A stretch of 64,000 nt of DNA from assembly GCA_965243695.1 (NCBI GenBank), contig CBDEWC010000004.1, positions 1-64,000 on the forward strand. Direction: 5' to 3'. Below the pieces are notes generated by a model. That model saw nothing but the letters and a program-made list of their open reading frames with translations. It was not told where the DNA came from and did no database searches. This document shows positions 54,514 through 61,223 of the stretch, piece by piece. Numbering within the stretch: the stretch's first letter is position 1; the number at the start of each line of letters is the position of its first letter. The DNA comes from JAKVCB01 sp965243695. Lineage in GTDB: Bacteria; Planctomycetota; Planctomycetia; Pirellulales; Lacipirellulaceae. A program made the position numbers and the translations under genes.

Positions 54514-55467
54514 ATGCAGCATTCGACCCGTTTTCTTTTGACGCCGCTGATCGTCTGCCTTTGCGGTATGCTTGCCTGTGCCGCTGCCATGGCCCAACGC
54601 CCAACGGGCGGTCTGGCCACCATCAAATTCAACGCCTACTACGCCGACCCAGTCGAAGCCTCACCCAGCGATCTGGATGTAAGCCCACACCGACTGGCCG
54701 ATGCCACCGATAAAACAACTAGCGAAGAGGCATCCAACAGAGAATCCCCCAACTTCAACCGTTCCTGGAAAAAATACCGATTGGCCGGCGGGGGCGATTC
54801 GTCCTTCCGTAACTGCAACGCGTACGCCGACTTCCAGTTGAATTTTCTGGGCAACAACCTCACGTCCAAGGTCGACACGACCCAATCGTCTGACCGGCTG
54901 GAGCTATCGCCCCGGATCGTGGTTGGCGCTCGTAACTGCCATCAATACGGCCTCAGGGTTCGGTATCAGCACTATGACTGGAATGCGCCCAGCTTAACTT
55001 CTCCCACACCGCCGGGAGTGCAATTCGAACTCGACTCGTTGGACCTGGAAGCCACTAAACGACTGCGTGGCCGCCATACCCTTTTGGATCTGGCAGCAGG
55101 CGTTCGGTTCGCAAAAATCGAGGAGGCCGGTTTTCTCGGCCAGAGTCATAGCGACCTGATCGGGGGGACAATCGCCGCCGATGGCCAAAGGCGCCTTTGC
55201 CGTAACTCGGGCTGGAACTGGTCGTGGGTTTACGGAGGCCGCCTGTCCCTGCTCGGTGGCCACTACAACGGTACCGGCCACCAGGGAAACGGCACCGTTT
55301 TCGTCAGCGAAATCTACACCGGCCTTCAATATGGCGGCTGTTGCGGTTCGCACGATGTTTTCGCCCGGTTTCTGTTTGAGGTTCAAAACTGGCACAGCGA
55401 CGCCTTTCTGCTGAGCGACAATGTGACTTTGATGGGGCCTGGCATTCAGCTTGGCGTCCGATTCTAA
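54514..55467 (+). CDS. Probable outer-membrane beta-barrel protein
   Basis: 317 residues. A signal peptide ends at AAAMAQ (about residue 28). The remainder has alternating polar/hydrophobic strands (LELSPRIVVGARNCHQYGLR, LLDLAAGVRFAKIEE, WSWVYGGRLSLLGGHYNG) and ends in a strand with terminal Phe (GPGIQLGVRF), as for an outer-membrane barrel inserted by BamA. It recalls the Lpg1974-type barrels of planctomycetes. Five scattered cysteines are unusual for a barrel. The ATG at 54514 has AGGAGG seven bases upstream. It stands between ftsY and amt. Confidence 0.72.
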   Translation: MQHSTRFLLTPLIVCLCGMLACAAAMAQRPTGGLATIKFNAYYADPVEASPSDLDVSPHRLADATDKTTSEEASNRESPNFNRSWKKYRLAGGGDSSFRNCNAYADFQLNFLGNNLTSKVDTTQSSDRLELSPRIVVGARNCHQYGLRVRYQHYDWNAPSLTSPTPPGVQFELDSLDLEATKRLRGRHTLLDLAAGVRFAKIEEAGFLGQSHSDLIGGTIAADGQRRLCRNSGWNWSWVYGGRLSLLGGHYNGTGHQGNGTVFVSEIYTGLQYGGCCGSHDVFARFLFEVQNWHSDAFLLSDNVTLMGPGIQLGVRF

Positions 55468-55748
55468 CTTGCAGCCCATTCTGGACCTTCCGGCAGCTTG
55501 TCTCCGGCCAGAAAAACTCCCTCCGGGAAGCTCTCTGTCTCGGATACCCCAACCGCTGCACAATATGTGCGCTGCCGATGCTTGCTTGCTGGGCAAGGAG
55601 GCCAGGAGGTCTGTCTGAATTCCATTTTCATTTTTCACCCATACCAACCCAACCCCCTTTGCCAAGCAACTCAACGAAGGGGATGCCGGCTGGGACCTCT
55701 CTTTTTTTAATTCCCCTCCCGCTATTGGAACGGCGTTTGCAGAGAAGC
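55468..55748. other. Intergenic stretch upstream of amt
   Basis: Part of a 425-base gene-free interval. A run of seven T at about 55702-55708 follows a weak GGCTGGGACC stem and could be a poor terminator. Nothing else recognised. Confidence 0.4.
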
Positions 55749-55804
55749 GGTTAGCCGGCTCGTCTAGCCACGGCTGCATGATGCGACCGTGGGCTAGTTT
55801 AACC
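55749..55804 (+). promoter_or_regulatory. Structured leader upstream of amt
   Basis: An outer pair GGTTA/TAACC encloses a strong hairpin, CTAGCC-ACGG with CCGT-G-GGCTAG (10 pairs, one bulged base), whose 13-base loop CTGCATGATGCGA can fold further (GCAT/ATGC). It ends 88 bases before the amt start. No T-tract follows. A regulatory role is an inference from size, stability and the similar structures downstream of amt. Confidence 0.45.
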
Positions 55805-55892
55805 TTGCCGAACGGCCTTTGAATCCGAGTGGGCGGCCACCCATTTGCAAACGACCATCCTTCCTTCTGTACCACGTAAAGGGCGAACCCTG

Positions 55893-57242
55893 ATGAGATT
55901 TGTTTCTATAAAGACTACCCCCGTTCTTCTCCTGCTGGGGGCCCTTTTGATGCTACTGGCAGGTTCGGGCCTGGCAATGGCACAAGACGCGGCCGCACCG
56001 ACCGTCGAACAATTGAAGGCCGAGACGGATTACACGATCAATACGTTGATCATGTTCCTCTCAGCCGTGTTGGTCCTGTTCATGCAAGCGGGCTTTGCCA
56101 TGCTTGAGGTTGGGCTAAATGCATCGAAGAACACGGTAAATATCTTGTTCAAAAACGTGATGGACCTCTCGATTGGCATCATGCTGTTTTTGTTTATCGG
56201 CATGGGGATTATGTACAACGGAAAAGGGGAGACAAATCCGTACTTCGGATACTCAGGAGTTTTCTCGGTTGACGACAGCGAAAAAGGCGATTACTCGACA
56301 TCGGCTGATTTTCTCTTCCAGGTCGCCTTTGCCGCCACGGCTGCCACGATTGTTTCGGGGGCGGTTGCGGGGCGGATGAAGTTTGGTGCCTATCTGATTT
56401 ACAGTGGTGTACTCACCGGGCTGATCTATCCGATCAGCGGGTTCTGGAAATGGGGCGGTGGGTTTCTGGACCAGATGGGCTTTCAGGACTTTGCCGGGTC
56501 GGTTGTGGTCCATGCGGTAGGCGGTTTTGCTGGCCTGGCCGGGGCAATCGCCCTGGGACCACGCATCGGGCGTTACATCCAGGGAAAATCGGTCCCCATC
56601 CCGGGTCACAATATCGCCTTCGCCGCCCTGGGTGTTTTCATCCTCTGGGTTGGGTGGTACGGCTTTAATCCCGGCAGCCAGCTCACTTACGCCGGATATG
56701 CCAACGCCGAGGCTACCACCTACATCGCCCTCACAACCACGATTTCTGCCGCCTGCGGCGCGATTGCCGCGATGGCGTTTGGCTGGTGTTTGTTCAGCAA
56801 GCCAGACGTCACCATGGCACTTAACGGTGCCCTGGCAGGGTTGGTAGGCATTACCGCCAACTGCGACCAGGTGACCGAAACCGGCTCGATCATCGTTGGC
56901 CTGGTAGCAGGTGTGCTGGTCGTTTTGGGAATCCTGCTTTTGGACAGACTTAAAATTGATGACCCGGTCGGTGCCTGGCCCGTACACGGTCTGTGCGGCG
57001 TCTGGGGTGGTCTGGCAACAGGTATCCTGGGGCAAAACATCCCCGACGGACTGACTCGGGCAGGCTACATCTTCGTCCAACTGAAGGGCACCGTGATCAT
57101 TTGTGTATGGGCATTTGTCACGATGGCGATCCTGTTCTACATCCTCAAGGCGGTCAACCTGCTGCGGGTTTCTCCAGAGGACGAACAATCCGGTCTGGAC
57201 CTCAGCGAACATGGCATGCAGGCGTACAGCCAATCCGCTTAG
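55893..57242 (+). CDS. amt: Ammonium transporter, Amt family
   Basis: About 449 residues: a signal-like first helix followed by eleven membrane helices. Signatures: MQAGFAMLEVGLNASKNTVN, DFAGSVVVHAVGGFAGLAGA with the first pore histidine, and GAWPVHGLCGVWGGLATG with the second. It conducts ammonium/ammonia into the cell and is gated by PII binding to its cytoplasmic pore. The PII gene is 531 bases downstream on the same strand, as usual for amt-glnB/K pairs, but the interval is far longer than usual and carries structured elements. The ATG at 55893 is preferred over the longer open frame. Confidence 0.96.
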   Translation: MRFVSIKTTPVLLLLGALLMLLAGSGLAMAQDAAAPTVEQLKAETDYTINTLIMFLSAVLVLFMQAGFAMLEVGLNASKNTVNILFKNVMDLSIGIMLFLFIGMGIMYNGKGETNPYFGYSGVFSVDDSEKGDYSTSADFLFQVAFAATAATIVSGAVAGRMKFGAYLIYSGVLTGLIYPISGFWKWGGGFLDQMGFQDFAGSVVVHAVGGFAGLAGAIALGPRIGRYIQGKSVPIPGHNIAFAALGVFILWVGWYGFNPGSQLTYAGYANAEATTYIALTTTISAACGAIAAMAFGWCLFSKPDVTMALNGALAGLVGITANCDQVTETGSIIVGLVAGVLVVLGILLLDRLKIDDPVGAWPVHGLCGVWGGLATGILGQNIPDGLTRAGYIFVQLKGTVIICVWAFVTMAILFYILKAVNLLRVSPEDEQSGLDLSEHGMQAYSQSA

Positions 57243-57313
57243 GGTCACTTATCAGAATCGAAGTCAATTGCCTAACCTTCCTTCAACAAACCTTCCGTTT
57301 CTGCCATGACTAC

Positions 57314-57375
57314 AGCGCGTCCCACCAAGGCTTGGGCGGATGATCCGCCTTGTTCGCCCAAGCCTGGGACACGCT
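57314..57375 (+). ncRNA. Structured RNA element, copy A, between amt and glnB
   Basis: Outer stem: AGCG, a C-A mismatch, GTCCCA pairing with TGGGAC and CGCT (10 pairs). A four-base 5' bulge (CCAA) leads to an inner stem GGCTTGGGCG/CGCCCAAGCC of ten perfect pairs around the loop GATGATCCGCCTTGTT. An alternative fold, GGCGGA-TGA-TCCGCC (57335-57349), competes with the inner stem. The element starts 71 bases after the amt stop. A second copy with the same plan lies at 57580. No known riboswitch class was recognised. Confidence 0.65.
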
Positions 57376-57528
57376 CTTGGTTGCGACCCACTTTGCTTTA
57401 ACTCCCACCGATCGATTTCCCCAGTAATTCCCTCCGCCGACAGCCCCCGAGAGAACGTCCAAACAGCCCTGCCAAAACAAAACACCCTTCTGCAACGAAC
57501 CTTAAGCCCCTTTGGCTTGGCGAAGTAT

Positions 57529-57559
57529 TGAGTGGGGAAACCAGCGCAGATCCCACTCA
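57529..57559 (+). repeat. Third hairpin between copies A and B
   Basis: TGAGTGGG at 57529-57536 pairs with CCCACTCA at 57552-57559 around a 15-base loop. It does not share the core of copies A and B. Confidence 0.4.
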
Positions 57560-57579
57560 CTTGTTCAGGTTGAACCGGA

Positions 57580-57639
57580 AGGATGCCCCATATGGCTTGG
57601 GTGGGTTATCCGCCTAATCTGCCCAAGCCGGGGCGTCCT
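57580..57639 (+). ncRNA. Structured RNA element, copy B, between amt and glnB
   Basis: Outer stem AGGATGCCCC/GGGGCGTCCT (ten pairs, one T-G), four-base 5' bulge ATAT, inner stem GGCTTGGGTG/TGCCCAAGCC (ten pairs, two G-U) and loop GGTTATCCGCCTAATC. Inner-stem and loop lengths are identical to copy A; the inner core (36 bases) differs at eight positions, and the two changed stem positions keep pairing as G-U. The outer stem differs in sequence but still pairs. It ends 134 bases before the glnB start. Confidence 0.65.
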
Positions 57640-57703
57640 CTCTGTTCGGTGTCAGACAGCCAACCATTGGCCGCTGGACCCTTCTCGGGCCGTCCGCTAC
57701 GAT

Positions 57704-57741
57704 ACACGGCGGAAAATCACACGACACGGCGGAAAATCACA
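57704..57741 (+). repeat. Two-unit direct repeat upstream of glnB
   Basis: ACACGGCGGAAAATCACA occurs at 57704-57721 and again, without a mismatch, at 57724-57741. The 20-base period equals about two DNA turns. The second unit ends 32 bases before the glnB ATG. Possible operator for a regulator, or RNA element; each unit contains the GGCGGA motif complementary to the loops of copies A and B. Confidence 0.7.
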
Positions 57742-57773
57742 GCACCGCACAAATCAGGCGGAGTTTACCCATT

Positions 57774-58121
57774 ATGAAACTGATCATCGCCATCATCCAG
57801 CCCAGCAAACTCGAAGACGTCAAGACGGCCCTCTCGGAAGTTGAAGTTGTCCGTCTGACGATCATGGATGTACAAGGCTTTGGCCGCCAGAAAGGGCAAA
57901 CCGAGGTGTACCGTGGGCGGGAGATCTCGCTCAACCTGCTCCGCAAAGTGCAACTTCAGATTGCAGTGAACGACGACTTTGTCGAGCCAACTGTCGAGGC
58001 CATTATCCGAGGAGGACGAACCGGGACCACCGGAGAAATTGGCGACGGCAAGATCTTTGTGTTGCCGCTGGAAGATTGTATTCGCATTCGAACCGGCGAG
58101 CGCGGGACCGAGGCCGTCTAA
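57774..58121 (+). CDS. glnB: Nitrogen regulatory protein PII
   Basis: 115 residues. PII signatures: IIQPSKLEDVKTAL, the T-loop GFGRQKGQTEVYRG, and the B-loop/C-terminal IGDGKIFVLPLEDCIRIRTGERG. Gln39 in GFGRQKG, used in 2-oxoglutarate/Mg-ATP binding, is present. After YRG the T-loop reads REISLNLL where E. coli GlnB has AEYMVDFL, so the uridylylated Tyr51 is replaced by Ile. The B-loop has an extra GTT (RTGTTGEIGDG). The protein senses ATP/ADP and 2-oxoglutarate and should gate the neighbouring Amt. GGAG lies about ten bases upstream of the ATG, within AGGCGGAG. Confidence 0.95.
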   Translation: MKLIIAIIQPSKLEDVKTALSEVEVVRLTIMDVQGFGRQKGQTEVYRGREISLNLLRKVQLQIAVNDDFVEPTVEAIIRGGRTGTTGEIGDGKIFVLPLEDCIRIRTGERGTEAV

Positions 58122-58179
58122 GCTGTTTCGATCTGGGCCGTTACGGTAGGGATGGCCGCTCACGGTTTTCCGAAAACAA

Positions 58180-58608
58180 TTAGTTGCTGGCCCGTTGAGC
58201 CACGCGTATCTGCCCACGGGCCCGGGCGATGTTTCGTTCTCGGATTGCCAACTGTTCCTGACCGTCTGCCGGTTGCTCAAAGGCCGACTGAAGTTGGGCT
58301 TCGGCTGCGGTCTGATCGACCTCGCTGGCAGGCAACGCACGATCGGTGAGGATCGAAACCACATCGCCTACAACCTGCACAAATCCTCCGTCGACGTAAA
58401 ACCGCTGTAGCTGGCCTTCGGAGCGAATTCGCAACTCGCCAAAGCCGAGCCGCCCAATCATCGGGCTATGCTGCCGGTCGACTCCAAACTCGCCGTCAAA
58501 AAGGGGCAGAACGAGAAAATCGGCTTTCGTCTCCAGGACGGTCATTTCGGGGGTCACGACGACACACGTCAACGGGCCCTGGGCGACTGATGGTTCTCCG
58601 GTCGACAT
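58180..58608 (-). CDS. atpC: ATP synthase epsilon subunit
   Basis: 142 residues with the N-terminal beta-sandwich (LTCVVVTPEMTVLETKADFL, GEFGVDRQHSPMIGRLGFGELRI, FYVDGGFVQVVGDVVSILTD) and a helical C-terminal hairpin. It couples rotation in F1 and can inhibit ATP hydrolysis. The start is moved to the ATG at 58608, which has GAGGAAAA six bases upstream. It is the last gene of the atp operon and ends convergently with glnB, 58 bases apart. Confidence 0.95.
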   Translation of the reverse strand: MSTGEPSVAQGPLTCVVVTPEMTVLETKADFLVLPLFDGEFGVDRQHSPMIGRLGFGELRIRSEGQLQRFYVDGGFVQVVGDVVSILTDRALPASEVDQTAAEAQLQSAFEQPADGQEQLAIRERNIARARGQIRVAQRASN

Positions 58609-58676
58609 ATTTTTCCTCAACTAGCCACTTGCATGAGCGGCGGTTGGGCCCCAACAGGCCCTTCGGTCACCACGTA

Positions 58677-60128
58677 CTATTTCTGAGCTGCCTTCCACTG
58701 TTCTTCGGCATGTTCAATCGGTCCGACGTACATAAACGCATCTTCTGACAGGTGGTCCCATTTCCCATCGCAAATCTCGTTGAAGCTGCGAATCGTGTCC
58801 TCAAGCGAGGTGAAGTTCCCCGACTTTCCGGTAAAGACTTCGGCCACAAAGAACGGCTGCGAGAGGAATCGTTCGATACGACGAGCCCGATGGACAATCA
58901 GTTTGTCCTCTTCAGAAAGTTCGTCGACACCAAGGATGGCAATGATGTCCTGCAATTCGCGGTAACGCTGAAGGGTCGTTTGGACCCGGCGAGCACAATT
59001 GAAATGATCTTCGCCAACGTACTGCGGATCAAGAATCCGACTGGACGAAGCAAGCGGATCGACCGCCGGATAAATTCCTTTTTCAGAAATCGACCGTTCG
59101 AGGTAAATAAAGGCATCCAGTTGTCCAAACGCCGTAGCTGGAGCCGGGTCGGTCGGATCGTCGGCCGGCACATAAACAGCCTGGACCGAGGTGATCGCCC
59201 CATTGGCCGTCGAAGCGATGCGTTCCTGCAACTCGCCCATCTCGGTCGCCAGAGTCGGCTGGTATCCGACCGCTGAAGGCATCCGCCCCAGCAGGGCCGA
59301 AACCTCGCTGCCTGCCTGCGAGAACCGGAAAATATTGTCGACAAACAGGAGTGTGTCGGCACCGGTTTGATCGCGAAAGTACTCAGCCATTGTCAGTGCC
59401 GAGAGGGCTACCCGCAGGCGGGCACCAGGCGGCTCGTTCATCTGTCCAAAGACCATGCAGGTCTGGTCAATCACACTGCGCCCGGTATCTCCTATTTTGG
59501 CTTCCTGCATTTCCAGCCAGAGGTCGGTCCCTTCGCGGGTCCGTTCCCCAACACCAGCAAACACCGAGTAACCGCCGTGCTGGGTGGCGATGCGGGCAAT
59601 TAATTCGGTGAGAATCACCGTCTTTCCGAGCCCCGCACCACCGAACAACCCTGCCTTACCACCTCGCACGAAGGGGGTGAGCAGATCGATCACCTTGATC
59701 CCCGTTTCAAACAGTTCGGTCTTGGTGGAAAGTTCTTTCAGTTCCGGCGCCTTGCGATGAATTGGCCATCGCTCTTCGGAATCGACCGGACCCCGTTTAT
59801 CGACCGGCTCCCCGATAATGTTGAAGACCCGCCCCAAGGTTGCTTCGCCCACGGGAACCGTCACGGGGCTTCCCGTATCGACGCAATCCTGACCCCGGAT
59901 TAATCCGTCCGTACTCCCGAGGGCAATGCAGCGGACTCGGCCTCCACCCAGGTGTTGCTGGACCTCTCCGGTCAGGTCGATCTTTACCCCTTTGTGTTCC
60001 GATACGACTTTGACGGCATTGTAGATAGCCGGCAGGCTGTCTTCTTCATATTCGACATCGAACGTCGAGCCGATTACCTGGGTAATTCGACCGACCTTTT
60101 TAGTTTCTGCAGGGGTTGCAGTGGCCAT
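58677..60128 (-). CDS. atpD: ATP synthase beta subunit
   Basis: 483 residues. The catalytic P-loop is GGAGLGKTVILTELI; GERTREGTDLWLEM carries the catalytic glutamate region, and ALSALTMAEYFRD with LLFVDNIFRFSQAGSEVSALLGRMPSAVGY in parts gives Walker B and the DELSEED-type lever DELSEEDK. Alpha and beta subunits alternate in the F1 hexamer. Length and all key residues are normal. Confidence 0.98.
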   Translation of the reverse strand: MATATPAETKKVGRITQVIGSTFDVEYEEDSLPAIYNAVKVVSEHKGVKIDLTGEVQQHLGGGRVRCIALGSTDGLIRGQDCVDTGSPVTVPVGEATLGRVFNIIGEPVDKRGPVDSEERWPIHRKAPELKELSTKTELFETGIKVIDLLTPFVRGGKAGLFGGAGLGKTVILTELIARIATQHGGYSVFAGVGERTREGTDLWLEMQEAKIGDTGRSVIDQTCMVFGQMNEPPGARLRVALSALTMAEYFRDQTGADTLLFVDNIFRFSQAGSEVSALLGRMPSAVGYQPTLATEMGELQERIASTANGAITSVQAVYVPADDPTDPAPATAFGQLDAFIYLERSISEKGIYPAVDPLASSSRILDPQYVGEDHFNCARRVQTTLQRYRELQDIIAILGVDELSEEDKLIVHRARRIERFLSQPFFVAEVFTGKSGNFTSLEDTIRSFNEICDGKWDHLSEDAFMYVGPIEHAEEQWKAAQK

Positions 60129-60256
60129 AAGTTTGTCCTTGATTTCAAATCGTTCGTCCGATCACGCCTGATCGGGTCTGTTGGCAAAACCGGGAGGATC
60201 TCTCGGTTTGGGGCGGAACTCTTTCCTAGGCAGTGCTCGCGGGGCATGTTCAACCA

Positions 60257-61147
60257 CTAATTGAGCGCTTCAACACCTCCGATAACATCCATCAATTCCG
60301 AGGTAATCCGTCCTTGTCGCGCACGGTTGTATTGCATACTCAGTCGCTTGATCAAATCGTCGGCATTTTCGGTGGCCGATTTCATTGCCACCATCCGGGC
60401 AATCTGCTCGCTCACGGCCGAGTCCAGAAAGCACTTGAATAGTTTCACTTTAAAGCTCGCCGGCACAACTTCTTCGAGAATGCTTTCGGCCGAGGGGACA
60501 AATTCGTAGAGCGGATTCACTTTGTCGGCAGCTTTCTTCTCAGGCACCTCGTCCGCTGTAGCCAGCGCGCCCAGCGGCAACAACGTTTCCACGGAGACCT
60601 TCTGCCGCGCAATCGTTTCAAACTTCATGTAGATCACGTCGAGCCGGTCCAGCTTGCCGATCACGTAGTCATCGAGGTAACGACTCGCCAATTCATTGAC
60701 CTCCTCAAAGGTGGGGCTGTCTTCAAAGTTGGTATAACTATGGGCAGGTTCGAAACCACGGAATTTAAACCCGGAAATGCCGCGCTTCCCGGAGACCTCG
60801 AGATTGCACTCGGAGACCGAACCGTTTAGTTCTTTCCACCGCTCGACACCAGCACGAATCAGATTGCCATTGAAGCCGCCACAAAGTCCTCGATTCGCCG
60901 TAAGTACGAGAAGACCTGCCGACTGAGTCGATTCGCGCGGCTGCAGAAGCGGATGATCGACTTCAAGCCCTCCCCCCGTCAGGTCAGCAACCAGCCGCGT
61001 AATCCGGCTGGTGTATTCGGTCGCCGCCGAGGCACGGTCCATTGCTTTTTTAAAACGTGCCGTCGCGATTAACTCCATGGTTCGCGTAATCTTACGAATG
61101 TTCCGGATCGACTTGCGTCGGTTATCGAGTTCGCGAGGATTTGGCAT
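60257..61147 (-). CDS. atpG: ATP synthase gamma subunit
   Basis: 296 residues. The N-terminal helix RRKSIRNIRKITRTMELIAT and the C-terminal MKSATENADDLIKRLSMQYN with RQGRITSELMDVIGG form the coiled-coil rotor shaft; TANRGLCGGFNGNLIRAG marks the central domain. It transmits rotation from the Fo ring to the catalytic sites. Standard length, between atpA and atpD as usual. Confidence 0.97.
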   Translation of the reverse strand: MPNPRELDNRRKSIRNIRKITRTMELIATARFKKAMDRASAATEYTSRITRLVADLTGGGLEVDHPLLQPRESTQSAGLLVLTANRGLCGGFNGNLIRAGVERWKELNGSVSECNLEVSGKRGISGFKFRGFEPAHSYTNFEDSPTFEEVNELASRYLDDYVIGKLDRLDVIYMKFETIARQKVSVETLLPLGALATADEVPEKKAADKVNPLYEFVPSAESILEEVVPASFKVKLFKCFLDSAVSEQIARMVAMKSATENADDLIKRLSMQYNRARQGRITSELMDVIGGVEALN

Positions 61148-61223
61148 GGGACACGGTTGGGGAGTGAGTGTTCAGTGGTCAAAAACCTGCCAACCAGGGC
61201 TGACAGAGGGATGTTCACTTTTT

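Noticed and set aside
56253..57248. 331-codon open frame antisense to amt
   Set aside because: Opposite conserved membrane helices of amt; composition fits a shadow frame.
57243..57773. Sigma-54 promoter for glnB
   Set aside because: No GG-N10-GC arrangement with acceptable flanks was found in the interval.
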